From Halopiger goleimassiliensis (GTDB lineage: Archaea > Halobacteriota > Halobacteria > Halobacteriales > Natrialbaceae): DNA of 64,000 nucleotides. The notes beneath the pieces are model-generated. The model did no database searches. It was not told the DNA's origin and saw only the letters and a program-made list of their open reading frames with translations. The stretch lies in the NCBI RefSeq assembly GCF_000455345.1, contig NZ_HG315691.1, forward strand, positions 62,001 to 126,000, in the 5' to 3' direction. Numbering within the stretch: the stretch's first letter is position 1; every line of letters begins with the position of its first letter. Made by a program: the position numbers and the translations under genes. Below are positions 34,197 through 43,270 of the stretch, in pieces.

Positions 34197-35219
34197 ATGG
34201 CTGACGACGGCGACGGCCACCGGCAGAGTCGCCTCTTCACGGACGACGACGGCGGGTTCGACGCCGAACGGGCCCGCGAGGAGTCCCTCCCCGTCGAGGA
34301 CGGGGAGGTGATCGACACGGACGACCTGGCCGACCACCAGCGGTACGTCGAGGGGCGCGGGATCTACGACGAGCGCAACCGGCTCAACGACCTCACCGGC
34401 AAGGAGTGGAAGTACGCCACGAAGTCCGTCATCGCGGAGGGGTATCCGCCCGCCGTCCAGCACGACCTGCGCAGCGAACACGGCGGGCAGAAGCCCCCGC
34501 GGCTCTGTGCCGACCTGATCGGGCGGTTCAGCAAGGCCGGCGACACCGTCCTCGACCCCTTCGCCGGCGTCGGCGGCACGCTCCTGGGCGCGAGTTTCTG
34601 CGAACACGAGGGGACCGGCCTCCGGGAGGCGATCGGCTTCGAGCGCAACGAACGGTGGGTCGAACTCTACGAGGAGGTCCTCGAGCGCGAGAACGCCGAG
34701 CGCCGGGCACGGGGCGAACCGCCGCTTGCCCCCCAGGAGCTGCGCCACGGCGACTGCATCGACCTGATCGAGGACGTGCCCGACGACTCGGTCGACCTGC
34801 TGCTGACGGACGTCCCCTACTGGCACATGGACGAACTCGAGCAGACGCGCAACGAGCGGGCCACCCGCGAGAGCAAACTGGACGCGTTCGACGGCGACGG
34901 GGACGCCGACCCGGAGTGGGAGACGAAAGACGCATGGCTCGAGGATATGGCGGCGAAGTTCGACCGCTTCACGGAAGCCGTCGCACCGGGCGGACACGTC
35001 GTCGTCTTCATCGGCGACATGTACCGCGACCAGTCCTACGAGTTCCTCTCGGCGGACCTCGCACGAGCGATCGAGTCGGCGACGGGACTGACGCTGGCGG
35101 CGAACCTGATCTGGTACGACCCGACGAAGGACCTCCACGTCTACGGCTACCCGTTCTCGTTCGTTCCGTCGATGGTCCACCAGAACGTGCTCGTCTTCCG
35201 TGTTTCGGACGATCGATAA
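34197..35219 (+). CDS. Orphan DNA methyltransferase (possible CTAG-specific Zim)
   Basis: A 340-aa SAM-dependent methyltransferase. The N-terminal 100 residues include ERNRLNDLTGKEWKYATKS. The SAM motif LDPFAGVGGTLLGA comes first (about residues 116-129), followed by the catalytic TDVPYWHMD (about 202-210), a variant of the (N/D/S)PPY motif of amino-methyltransferases, with Val in place of the first Pro. The FxGxG-before-PPY order is gamma-like. No restriction endonuclease gene is adjacent, so it is an orphan. From memory it matches the widespread haloarchaeal m4C CTAG methylase called Zim; this needs a database check. TATA-like CGTTTAT lies at about 34162-34168. A strong hairpin follows the stop. 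Confidence 0.8.
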   Translation: MADDGDGHRQSRLFTDDDGGFDAERAREESLPVEDGEVIDTDDLADHQRYVEGRGIYDERNRLNDLTGKEWKYATKSVIAEGYPPAVQHDLRSEHGGQKPPRLCADLIGRFSKAGDTVLDPFAGVGGTLLGASFCEHEGTGLREAIGFERNERWVELYEEVLERENAERRARGEPPLAPQELRHGDCIDLIEDVPDDSVDLLLTDVPYWHMDELEQTRNERATRESKLDAFDGDGDADPEWETKDAWLEDMAAKFDRFTEAVAPGGHVVVFIGDMYRDQSYEFLSADLARAIESATGLTLAANLIWYDPTKDLHVYGYPFSFVPSMVHQNVLVFRVSDDR

Positions 35220-35221
35220 CT

Positions 35222-35254
35222 GCGTCAGACGATCGGATGACAACAGTCTGACGC
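35222..35254 (+). terminator. 9-bp inverted repeat after the methyltransferase gene
   Basis: GCGTCAGAC (35222-35230) and GTCTGACGC (35246-35254) are perfect inverted repeats with a 15-base loop, starting two bases after the TAA. GGTTTTA follows. It may be a terminator-like hairpin, or an operator for the TATA element immediately downstream. Confidence 0.55.
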
Positions 35255-35256
35255 GG

Positions 35257-35262
35257 TTTTAT
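35257..35262 (+). promoter_or_regulatory. TATA-like element before a tiny ORF
   Basis: TTTTAT centred about 26 bases before the ATG at 35286, directly after the inverted repeat. It could drive a leaderless small ORF or a non-coding RNA. Confidence 0.35.
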
Positions 35263-35285
35263 GGGTGTTCGACGAGACGATACGG

Positions 35286-35366
35286 ATGGCGCGCACGAAC
35301 GGCAACAACCCCCATCCACCCCGTCCGCGCGCCACTTTCCGCCGCTCCCGTTTCCCGATGCGGTGA
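35286..35366 (+). CDS. Possible 26-residue basic peptide or small RNA
   Basis: The frame starts MARTNGNNPHPPRPRATF and ends SRFPMR, 26 residues, strongly basic, which is unusual for a halophile. The case for it is only the TATA spacing of about 26 bases and the inverted repeat upstream. It lies in a 262-base convergent gap with no other gene. A non-coding transcript is as likely; I cannot decide. Confidence 0.2.
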   Translation: MARTNGNNPHPPRPRATFRRSRFPMR

Positions 35367-35481
35367 TCGAGGTGACGTGCGAACGATCGGACCGTTCGGG
35401 CTACCGGTACGCTCCCGCCACGTAGGATTCCGGTGGCCTGTTTCCCCCGATTCTCGAGCCCAAACCGATGCCTAGTCGGTA

Positions 35482-36144
35482 CTACGCCGACGCCGGCGTC
35501 AACGTCGACCGGACCTCCTCTGCCCGATCCGTTTCCACGATGAGCGCGACCTCGTCGCCGACCTCGAGTTCGGTGCCCGGGAGCGGAATCGTCAGGGACT
35601 CCTTGGCCCGCCCGTGGGCGTAGATCCGCGCCGACTCGGGGAGGTCGAGTTCGCTGATCCGCTTGCCGACGGCCGGTGACCCCTCCTCGATCTCGAGGAC
35701 GGTCAACTGCAGGTTCGTCGCGAGGTCGGAGACGACGTTGAAGTCGCCGCCGAGCATGGCCGTCTTCGCGCCCGCAGCACCCAGTCGTTCGGGGTAGACG
35801 ATCTCGTCGACGTCGGCCGCGTACTTCTCGTAGATGTCCTGTCGGTAGTCCTCGTCGATCCGGAGAACGGTGCGACAGCCGTAGTGAGTGCCGACCATAC
35901 AGGCCGCGAAGTTGGCGTTGAGGTCCGGCGTGAACGCCCCGATCGCGTCGGCCTCGGCGATCCCGGCGTCGACGAGGACGCTCTCGTCGGCACCGTCGCC
36001 GTGAAACGCTTCGAACCCCTCTGTCTCGGCCCGTTCGACCCGATCCGGGTCGTCGTCGACGATCGTTACGTCGTGTCCCTCCTCCGCCGTGATCTCGGCG
36101 GTTCTCGAGCCGACTCGACCGTATCCCACGATAACGAATCTCAT
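35482..36144 (-). CDS. trkA: TrkA-family K+ uptake regulatory protein
   Basis: A 220-aa cytoplasmic protein. A TrkA-N Rossmann domain starts MRFVIVGYGRVGSRTAEI, with an acidic residue after beta-2 (VTIVDDDPD) suggesting NAD(H) binding. A TrkA-C domain comes at about residues 145-220. It would gate a Trk/Ktr-type K+ transporter; no TrkH gene is in the window. The start is at 36142-36144. A TATA-like ACTATATGG on the minus strand lies near 36169-36177, about 28 bases upstream. Confidence 0.9.
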   Translation of the reverse strand: MRFVIVGYGRVGSRTAEITAEEGHDVTIVDDDPDRVERAETEGFEAFHGDGADESVLVDAGIAEADAIGAFTPDLNANFAACMVGTHYGCRTVLRIDEDYRQDIYEKYAADVDEIVYPERLGAAGAKTAMLGGDFNVVSDLATNLQLTVLEIEEGSPAVGKRISELDLPESARIYAHGRAKESLTIPLPGTELEVGDEVALIVETDRAEEVRSTLTPASA

Positions 36145-36270
36145 GCGAGTACGTACGCCACGGGGACCCATATAGTTGGTTCCGACGCCGGCGTGCGCTC
36201 GAGCGAGGCTGCTCTTCCCTCCACTGGTATATGCACGAATATGCAATACAAATCGATAACCGAGACAGGA

Positions 36271-36280
36271 ACTTTTAACT
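36271..36280 (+). promoter_or_regulatory. TATA box for the purine permease gene
   Basis: ACTTTTAACT, about 36 bases before the ATG at 36311, in a locally AT-rich divergent gap. Confidence 0.45.
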
Positions 36281-36310
36281 AACTGGTGTAGCTATGCTCG
36301 AACGTCCAAC

Positions 36311-37756
36311 ATGGGGGCATCCGACACCATCGCCGACTTCTTCGAGTTCGACGAACACGACACGGATTACCGGACGGAGACGATCGCGGGTCTGACGACG
36401 TTTCTGGCAATGGCCTACATCATCGTCGTCAACCCGTCGATCCTGGCACCGGCCATCTTCGGTCTCCCACCCGAGGAACTCAGCCCGGAATCGACGACCG
36501 AGATCGGCGGATCGATGTACACCTTCGCCGAGGTCCAACAGATGCTCGCGGTCGTCACGATTCTCGCCTCGATCGTCGCGATCGTCGTCATGGCGGTGTA
36601 CGCGAATCGACCGTTCGGTCTCGCCCCCGGGATGGGGTTGAACGCCTTCTTTACGTATACCGTCGTTCTCCTGCTCGGCGTCCCGTGGCAGGTCGCACTC
36701 GCCGCCGTCTTCGTCGAGGGTATCGTCTTCATCCTCCTGACGGCCGTCGGCGCACGAAAATACGTCATCGAACTGTTCCCCGAACCAGTGAAGTTCGCCG
36801 TGGGGGCCGGTATCGGCGTTTTCCTGCTGTTTCTCGGGCTCCAGGAGATGCAACTCGTCGTCACGGATCCGGCGACCCTCGTCCAGATCGGTAACGTCCT
36901 CGAGCGCCCGATCGCGGCGTTCTCGCTGCTGGGGCTCGTCGCTACGCTGTTGCTGTACGCACGCGGCGTCCGTGGATCGATCGTGATGGGCATTCTCGGG
37001 ACCGCTATCGTAGCGTGGCTCCTCACGCTCGCAGGACTCGTCGAGCCGGGGACGATTACGGACGGCGGAATCAGCGGTGCACAGTACGACTTCACCCCGT
37101 TGTTCTGGGGCTTCGTCGACGGCCTCGGGATGATCGGCGACGATCCGCTCCTCTTCGTCCTCGTCGTGTTCACGTTCTTCTTCGTCGACTTCTTCGACAC
37201 GGCGGGGACCCTGATCGGCGTCTCCCAGATCGCTGGCTTCCTCGACGAGAACGGCGACCTCCCCGAGGTCGAAAAACCGCTGATGGCAGACGCCATCGGA
37301 ACGACCGTCGGTGCGATGATCGGCACCTCGACGGTAACGACCTACGTCGAGTCGTCAACTGGCGTCGAAGAGGGTGGTCGAACGGGATTCACGGCACTCG
37401 TCGTGGGACTCTGTTTCCTCGCCGCACTCGCTCTCGTCCCCCTCATCACCGCGATTCCGACCTACGCGAGCTACATCGCTCTCGTCGTCGTCGGTATCAT
37501 CATGCTCCAGGGGGTCGCCGACATCGACTGGGAAGACCCCGCCTGGGCCATCGCCGCCGGCCTGACGATCACCGTGATGCCGCTGACCGCCTCCATCGCA
37601 AACGGCCTCGCCGCGGGGATCATGAGCTATCCACTCGTGAAAACCGCGATGGGTGAATCGCGTGACGTCTCGCTCGGGCAGTGGGTGCTCGCGATCGTCT
37701 TCGTCGCCTACTTCGCCATCTATTTCGCCGTCGAGGCCGGCCAACTCACCTTCTGA
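36311..37756 (+). CDS. NCS2/AzgA-type purine permease
   Basis: A 481-aa permease with about 12-14 helices, probably a proton symporter for guanine/hypoxanthine or adenine (AzgA-like subfamily of NCS2). Diagnostic blocks: TETIAGLTTFLAMAYIIVVNP at the N-terminus, then ANRPFGLAPGMGLNAFFTY, FFVDFFDTAGTLIGV, and the GTSTVTTYVESSTGVEEGGRTG region that contributes to substrate binding. Length is usual. It diverges from trkA across 166 bases. No purine-salvage gene is adjacent. Confidence 0.9.
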   Translation: MGASDTIADFFEFDEHDTDYRTETIAGLTTFLAMAYIIVVNPSILAPAIFGLPPEELSPESTTEIGGSMYTFAEVQQMLAVVTILASIVAIVVMAVYANRPFGLAPGMGLNAFFTYTVVLLLGVPWQVALAAVFVEGIVFILLTAVGARKYVIELFPEPVKFAVGAGIGVFLLFLGLQEMQLVVTDPATLVQIGNVLERPIAAFSLLGLVATLLLYARGVRGSIVMGILGTAIVAWLLTLAGLVEPGTITDGGISGAQYDFTPLFWGFVDGLGMIGDDPLLFVLVVFTFFFVDFFDTAGTLIGVSQIAGFLDENGDLPEVEKPLMADAIGTTVGAMIGTSTVTTYVESSTGVEEGGRTGFTALVVGLCFLAALALVPLITAIPTYASYIALVVVGIIMLQGVADIDWEDPAWAIAAGLTITVMPLTASIANGLAAGIMSYPLVKTAMGESRDVSLGQWVLAIVFVAYFAIYFAVEAGQLTF

Positions 37757-37830
37757 CCGGCGGCTCCGAGGTGGCGGCAAGCTACCATCCGACCGGTGGT
37801 CTCTTACGCGTCAGTCGACTACCAGATGCT

Positions 37831-38076
37831 ATGGCAGACATCACGCTGTACGAGCTTCCCGGCTGTCCGTACTGTGCGAAGGTTCGCTCCAAACTCGACG
37901 AACTCGAGCTCGAGTACGACGTGATCGAGGTGCCGCGCAATCACGACGACCGGACGCAGGTGAAGGAGGTCAGCGGACAGACGGGCGTCCCCGTCATCAC
38001 CGACGAGGCGAACGGCGTCGAAGGAATGAACGAGAGCGACGACATCGTCGACTACCTGGAAGAGACGTACGCCTGA
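37831..38076 (+). CDS. Glutaredoxin
   Basis: An 81-aa glutaredoxin-fold thiol-disulfide oxidoreductase. The active site is ELPGCPYCAKV (C12, C15); the cis-Pro loop TGVPVI and a C-terminal ESDDIVDYLEETYA helix complete the fold. In haloarchaea it would work with gamma-glutamylcysteine or a thioredoxin-like reductase (inference). It lies 74 bases downstream of the permease and is convergent with the regulator gene. Confidence 0.92.
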   Translation: MADITLYELPGCPYCAKVRSKLDELELEYDVIEVPRNHDDRTQVKEVSGQTGVPVITDEANGVEGMNESDDIVDYLEETYA

Positions 38077-38106
38077 GGGTCGTCGGGTCGTCGGAACATC
38101 GGCCGA

Positions 38107-39078
38107 TCAGGCCGCTTCTTCCCTGTCGGCCCGCTCCCGGATGACGTCCTTGAGGTCGTCGGCCTCGCGGAGCGTCTCGAGTTCGTCGCGTTCGATCAGG
38201 GCCGTGCCGTCGACGGAATCGCGCTTGGCGCGGTCGACGACGTAGACCGAGTGGGTGCGGGTCACGCGGCTGATCGAACTCATGATGCGGGCGCGTTTCT
38301 CGGCGGCCTTGGTGAACTCGGAGTGACCGGTGAGGACGACCTCCTCGTCGCTTTCCTCCTCCTCCTGGCTGACGGCCTTGAACGGCGAGCGAACCGTCGG
38401 GTGGACCCGATAGCCGGCCTGTGTGAGGACGGCGACGACCTGTTCGTCGTCGGGGTCGGCCTCGGGGTCCTCCGGGGTCGACTCGGTCTCGTGGACGTCC
38501 TCCGCGCCGTCCAGCACGTCGACCGGGCTGGTCAGCGGCGCGTCGAACAGTTCCTCGAGTTCCATCGCGACTTCGACGGAGGCGTTCATCCCATCCTCGT
38601 ACTTCGAGACGGTGCGTCGGGAGACGCCGAGTTCCTTCGCCAGTCGGCCGAGGCTCCAATCCCTGTCCTCTCGTTCGTCGGCGAGCAGGTCGCCGTCGAT
38701 GTTGACGTACAGCCCGCCGGGTGCCGCGTAGATCAGCGGCGGGACGTCCTCGATGAAGAGATTGTAGGCCGTATCCGGGCTGAAGACCGGGACGCCGTGT
38801 CGGAAGTAGACGACGTCGGGTTTCAAGTCCTCGTCGCGGCTCCGGAGGCCGATCACGAGCGGCGTCGCGTCGAGATAGGTACCGAGCCGTCGCATCTCGT
38901 GACCCGTCGCCTCGTTGAACGCGTCGATGTTTCCGAGAATCTTCACGAGCAAGAGATCGTCGCCACGGCGAGCGGCGACGTCGAAGCTCTTCGGCCGGAT
39001 CGCACACCGGTCGCTAACCACGAATCCCGCATCCTCTAACATCGCGGTCACGTTGCCGACCAGTGCGGAGCGGGACAT
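38107..39078 (-). CDS. Archaeal HTH-type transcriptional regulator (XRE-like)
   Basis: A 323-aa regulator conserved in archaea. The N-terminal 120 residues form a domain with a nuclease-like core ([21 protein letters not shown]). Then comes an XRE/Cro-type helix-turn-helix, [20 protein letters not shown] (about residues 143-162), and a C-terminal domain with acidic linkers. The true start [14 protein letters not shown] at 39076-39078 is supported by a TATA-like CTTATACG (minus strand, about 39100-39107) roughly 26 bases upstream; the open frame continues far beyond it but is a shadow of tiaS. It diverges from tiaS. Regulon unknown. Confidence 0.85.
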   Translation of the reverse strand: MSRSALVGNVTAMLEDAGFVVSDRCAIRPKSFDVAARRGDDLLLVKILGNIDAFNEATGHEMRRLGTYLDATPLVIGLRSRDEDLKPDVVYFRHGVPVFSPDTAYNLFIEDVPPLIYAAPGGLYVNIDGDLLADEREDRDWSLGRLAKELGVSRRTVSKYEDGMNASVEVAMELEELFDAPLTSPVDVLDGAEDVHETESTPEDPEADPDDEQVVAVLTQAGYRVHPTVRSPFKAVSQEEEESDEEVVLTGHSEFTKAAEKRARIMSSISRVTRTHSVYVVDRAKRDSVDGTALIERDELETLREADDLKDVIRERADREEAA

Positions 39079-39315
39079 AGGGGGATGTAAGCTATTCCTC
39101 GTATAAGACGTTTTCCCCGGTATGTCCGGTTCCCGTGTGGTGGTTCGCTCCCGAACCGGCGGTAGAATTACATAGGATCGTTCGCCCTCGGGCGGTTCTG
39201 GTCTGCCGAGCAGCGGCGGGATCGCTTTCTCGAGAGCGGACCCGACGAGGGACCGACGGCCTCGTTTGTGGCCGATCCCGAAAGTCGTTACCGCCTCCCC
39301 CTCCAAGGACCGTCG

Positions 39316-40641
39316 ATGACGATCGTCGGCCTCGACGACACCGACTCGCGCGAGCGGGGAATGTGTACGACCTACGTCGCCGCGCGGATCGCAACGCGAC
39401 TGCGCCGGACACTCGACTCCGACGCCGACCCCGTCTCCCGTATACTGCTCGTTCGGCTCAATCCCGCCGTCGAGTACAAGACCCGCGGGAACGCGGCGCT
39501 GGCGATCCACGTCGACTGCGACCCCGACCTGGCCTTTTCCGTCGCCCGCGAGACGCTCGCGTCGCTCGCCGAGACGGCCGACGAACGCACGCATCCCGGG
39601 CTGGTCGTGGCGGATCACGACGCCGGTCCGGCGTCGATCCCGGAAGCCGTCGCACGGTTCGCCGAGCAGGCCGTCCGCGACCACCTCGAGATCGACGACG
39701 CCCGCGAGCAGTGCGACCGACACGGCTACCGCACGTGGCACGCTGGAGACGGCCGGGGACGGATCGGCGCGCTCGCGGCGGTCGGCGCTTGGCGGGCGTG
39801 CTCCGAGTGGACCTACGAGTACATCTCCTACCGCGACCCCGAGCGCTGGGGGACCCCCCGCGAGGTCGACCCCGAGAGCGTCTTCGCGGCCGCCGACTGG
39901 GGGTATCCGGCGGCGTGGGACACCGTCGATCGCGGCGAGAGCGAGACCGTCTGTGTCCCCCATACGCCCGGGCCGATCCTCCACGGCATCCGCGGCGACG
40001 ACCCGGAGGTCGTGCGTCAGGTCGCCGAGCGAATCGAGAGCGAACCCGTCGACTCGAGCCAGTTGTTCGTCACGAACCAGGGGACCGACGCCCACCTTCG
40101 GGAGGGCACGATCGGCGACGTACGAGACGGCCGTGCCTATCGCGTCGACGGACGCGTCGCGACGCCGCCCGAGACGCGTCGCGGCGGCCACGTCTTCTTC
40201 GACCTCATGTCGCCGGAGACGGGGGCTGACCCCGACGAGACGGAACGCGAGGGGACGGAGCGCCTCGAGTGTGCGGCCTTCGAACCGACCAAACGGTTCC
40301 GCGACCGCGTCCGCTCGTTTCGCGTCGGCGACCGACTCACCGTCTGTGGCGAAGTCTCTCGCGGGACGCTCAAACTCGAGAAGGTCGCGATTCGCGACCT
40401 CGTGAGGACCGAGCGGGTAACGCCGACCTGTCCAGACTGTGACCGGCGGATGGAAAGCGCCGGCCGCAACCAGGGGTATCGCTGCCGCGAGTGCGGGACG
40501 AGTGCACCGACCAGGGAAGAACGCCCCCTCGAGCGTGACCTCGAAGAAGGGTGGTACGAGGTCCCGCCGTGTGCACGCCGTCACATCGCGAAGCCGCTGG
40601 TTCGTGGCGGATTCGACGCACCGACCCACCCGGAGCGATAG
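39316..40641 (+). CDS. tiaS: tRNA(Ile2) 2-agmatinylcytidine synthetase TiaS
   Basis: A 441-aa enzyme that attaches agmatine to C34 of tRNA-Ile2, allowing AUA decoding; archaea-specific. It starts [20 protein letters not shown], the ATP-binding TiaS kinase-like domain. A central domain holds [20 protein letters not shown]. An OB-fold region follows ([21 protein letters not shown] shortened here as its key [11 protein letters not shown]). It ends with a zinc ribbon, CPDC and CREC (about residues 374-400). Full length for the family. The divergent regulator lies 237 bases away. Confidence 0.95.
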   Translation: MTIVGLDDTDSRERGMCTTYVAARIATRLRRTLDSDADPVSRILLVRLNPAVEYKTRGNAALAIHVDCDPDLAFSVARETLASLAETADERTHPGLVVADHDAGPASIPEAVARFAEQAVRDHLEIDDAREQCDRHGYRTWHAGDGRGRIGALAAVGAWRACSEWTYEYISYRDPERWGTPREVDPESVFAAADWGYPAAWDTVDRGESETVCVPHTPGPILHGIRGDDPEVVRQVAERIESEPVDSSQLFVTNQGTDAHLREGTIGDVRDGRAYRVDGRVATPPETRRGGHVFFDLMSPETGADPDETEREGTERLECAAFEPTKRFRDRVRSFRVGDRLTVCGEVSRGTLKLEKVAIRDLVRTERVTPTCPDCDRRMESAGRNQGYRCRECGTSAPTREERPLERDLEEGWYEVPPCARRHIAKPLVRGGFDAPTHPER

Positions 40642-40695
40642 CGACGCGCGGGTACCTGTCCCGCGTCGCCGTCGTTGGACGTCCACTGGGGTCGG

Positions 40696-41166
40696 TTACT
40701 CGAGCCATCGCTTCACGCGTTTCGTGCCCTTCGTGTACAGTTTGCCGAGTTTCTGCCAGAGCTTCGTCAACTTCAGCGTTTTCGCGATTTTACCGGTCTT
40801 CAGCAGTTTGAACGTCTTCAGCCCCGTCAGCGAGTGGACGAGGTGGTTCACACCCTTGAAAAACGTGAAGAACGGGAGCGTCAGAAGGACGTCCAGCCAT
40901 CGATCGCTGACGAACGCTTTCCGGTCCTCGTACAGCGCGAAACTCGCCGCCAGTTCCACCACGAAGTACGCGAGAAGCCCCGCGTTAAGATACGGCTTGT
41001 ATGGATACAGCGGATGGTCCGAGGCCGTCAGGAACTCCAGATAGAGCAGTACCGGGATGAGCAAGAGTGCGACCGGCAGCAGTTTGTCGAGGTGCGTTTT
41101 AACTGCGTAGACGCGTGACTCGCGTAACTCCGCGTCGAGTTGCTCGAATTCCGTCGGCCCGCTCAC
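40696..41166 (-). CDS. Voltage-sensor-domain-like membrane protein without pore
   Basis: A 156-aa protein resembling the S1-S4 unit of voltage-gated channels. S1-like helix: LLPVALLLIPVLLYLEFL (residues 29-46). S2-like: AYFVVELAASFALYEDRKAF, with E71. S3-like: DRWLDVLLTLPFF, with D92 at the conserved position. S4-like: lysines at 117, 120, 123, 126, 129, 132 and 135, i.e. every third residue, continuing with 139 and 142. It ends soon after, so no S5-pore-S6. The S4 lysines replace the usual arginines, and the segment is rather polar, so an amphipathic surface helix is an alternative. The GTG start is at 41164-41166. It converges with tiaS, leaving 54 bases. Confidence 0.65.
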   Translation of the reverse strand: MSGPTEFEQLDAELRESRVYAVKTHLDKLLPVALLLIPVLLYLEFLTASDHPLYPYKPYLNAGLLAYFVVELAASFALYEDRKAFVSDRWLDVLLTLPFFTFFKGVNHLVHSLTGLKTFKLLKTGKIAKTLKLTKLWQKLGKLYTKGTKRVKRWLE

Positions 41167-41247
41167 GGCCGATTCGTTTCAGCACTGGAACGTAAACGTT
41201 TAGAAAGCGTTCGAACGTGAGTCGCCGGTTACCGTCGACGCGTCGGG

Positions 41248-43239
41248 TTAGGGCTGCCGTCGGGCCAACAGCAGCGCCACGACGGCACCGATAGCGGCCA
41301 GCCCAGCGGACGGTCCGAAGCCGGGAATGCCGTCACCGTCGTCGGAATCGACGTCGAGATAGCTCACCGCCGCTTCGGTGTCCATCTCGGGGAACTCGCG
41401 GTCTCCCTCGCCGGACTCGTAGACCTCGGTGTCGTCGTCAACGAGGCCCTGTTCGGCGAGCGTCTCCCGATCGAGTGCCTCCCCGTCGGAGTCCTCGACG
41501 TAGACGTACGTCGTGGCCTCACCGTCCTCGAGTCCGCCGGTGACCTGCTTCAGTACGACGTTGTCGCCGATGATACCGTCCTCGAGGAGCGATTCCGCGC
41601 TGTCGAACTTCGCGCCCGCTTCGAATTTGACGGTGTCGCTGTCGAAGTCGAGGTCGACTTTCGCGATCTCGAGTTCGGACTCCTCGAGCGCGGATGCGAA
41701 CGTCCCCATCTGGTCGGCGTCTTGCTCCTGCCGGATCGCGTCGGCGAACGAGGTGAGCGCGGTCTTGGCCAGGTCGTCCGTGCCGATCTCCACGTTACCG
41801 TCGACGTCGATTTCGCCGTCTTCGGTGACGGCGTTGAACTCGAAGACGACGCGTTCGTCGCTTACGTCGATCCCGCGGTCGGCGAGTTCGTCCGTGTAGG
41901 TGCCGTAGTTCTCCGTGTCGCCGGTCGCCGTCGCGTCGATTTCGATCCGGTTGTCGTCAGTGATGGTCGCGCTCGCGTCCCACTCGACGGTCGACTGGAG
42001 GTTCGCCGCCTGCTGTGCCTCGAGTCGGGCCTCGAAGTCCTCGAACTGGTCGCCGAAGAGGTTCTCGTCCTCGAATTCGCCCTCCATCGAAGCAGCGCTA
42101 AGTTCGATGACGGACTCGAGAAGCGGCGCATACTCGCCGATCTCGATCGTCCACGTGGCATCGATCCCCTCACTGCTCGTCGTGAGATCGAACTGGACCG
42201 TCTCGATATCGACGTTCGTCACCTGCTCGGCGATCTCCTCGGCCTCCTCGCGCTCGAGGTCGGCCGTCGAATCGTCGGCGAGTTCGTCGGCGAGGTTGTC
42301 CGCGAGTTCGTCGACCCCCTCGTAGGTGATCGTGTAGTCGAGTTCCTTCCAGTAGGTGTCGACGCCCTGCTCTTCGAACTCGTGGTGGTCGATCTCGACC
42401 GTCACGTCGCCGCCGAGCTCGTCCGCGAGGTCTTCGTACTGCTCTTCGAGGGTTTCCTTCGCGTCAGCCTCGGTCCCCCACTGTTCGGCCGGATCCGTGA
42501 AGAACGCCTGCACGATCTCGTGCTCGGTGACCTCGAGCACGTAGCCGTTTCCGGTTCCCGAGAGTTCGAACGCGACCGTCTCCTCGGGCGAGTCTCCCGT
42601 CGCCATCGGACCGGCGTCGAAGTCGACGCTCACGTCGCCGGTCGTCCGGAACGTGTCGGCGCTCGTCTCGATCTCACCGGACGTCTGTACGGACTCGAAC
42701 ATCCCTCCCTGCTGGGTCGTCGACGACAGCTGCTGAATGCCGCCCGTCTCGCCGCTGCCGATCAGCGCGTAGACGTTCGCGTCGAACTCGTTGGTCTCGG
42801 CGCTTTGTTCGCCGGTGATCTCGACGTCGAGGTCCTCGATCTCCGGCGGTTGTTCCATCGTGAGCGCGCCGCTGGCCGAGAACATGTCGTCCTCGAGAAC
42901 GGCGCTCAGGCTCCCGTCGACGTTCTCAAGATCGTCGTCTTCGACGTCTTCGGCGATCAGGACGTGTGCCAGTCCCTCGGTGACGTCGGCACCGATCTGG
43001 AACTCGTCGGCTTCGGTGTCGTCGTCCGCGTAGACGAGGACGCCGGTTCCGTCGTCGTTCAGGTGCAGTTCGTCGGCACTCCCGAGGGCGTCCGGATCGG
43101 CATCCCCACCGGCCTGGGTCACCGCACCGGCCAGCCCGCTCGTCACAAGCACCGAAAGCACCACGAGTACCGCGAGACCGAGCGCTCGCCACGAGCGCCG
43201 TCTCGGAACTGTTCTCGTGTCTTTCGTATTCGTAACCAT
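41248..43239 (-). CDS. PGF-CTERM surface glycoprotein-like protein
   Basis: A 663-aa secreted acidic protein. A Sec-type signal peptide (RRRSWRALGLAVLVVLSVL, then AGAVTQAGG) opens it, followed by about 590 residues very rich in Asp/Glu/Thr with beta-like repeats of unknown family. The end has the PGF-CTERM tripartite signal: PGFGPSAG, a hydrophobic helix and ARRQP. This marks it for archaeosortase ArtA cleavage and lipid anchoring to the cell surface (family knowledge). The ATG at 43237-43239 is leaderless by its TATA box (43263-43270). A decarboxylase gene linked to this pathway lies at 12115. Confidence 0.85.
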   Translation of the reverse strand: MVTNTKDTRTVPRRRSWRALGLAVLVVLSVLVTSGLAGAVTQAGGDADPDALGSADELHLNDDGTGVLVYADDDTEADEFQIGADVTEGLAHVLIAEDVEDDDLENVDGSLSAVLEDDMFSASGALTMEQPPEIEDLDVEITGEQSAETNEFDANVYALIGSGETGGIQQLSSTTQQGGMFESVQTSGEIETSADTFRTTGDVSVDFDAGPMATGDSPEETVAFELSGTGNGYVLEVTEHEIVQAFFTDPAEQWGTEADAKETLEEQYEDLADELGGDVTVEIDHHEFEEQGVDTYWKELDYTITYEGVDELADNLADELADDSTADLEREEAEEIAEQVTNVDIETVQFDLTTSSEGIDATWTIEIGEYAPLLESVIELSAASMEGEFEDENLFGDQFEDFEARLEAQQAANLQSTVEWDASATITDDNRIEIDATATGDTENYGTYTDELADRGIDVSDERVVFEFNAVTEDGEIDVDGNVEIGTDDLAKTALTSFADAIRQEQDADQMGTFASALEESELEIAKVDLDFDSDTVKFEAGAKFDSAESLLEDGIIGDNVVLKQVTGGLEDGEATTYVYVEDSDGEALDRETLAEQGLVDDDTEVYESGEGDREFPEMDTEAAVSYLDVDSDDGDGIPGFGPSAGLAAIGAVVALLLARRQP

Positions 43240-43262
43240 GTACGTTCTGTTTGCAGCACTCA

Positions 43263-43270
43263 CTTATAAA
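43263..43270 (-). promoter_or_regulatory. TATA box for the PGF-CTERM gene
   Basis: TTTATAAG on the minus strand, centred about 27 bases before the ATG at 43239, fitting a leaderless transcript. Confidence 0.6.
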
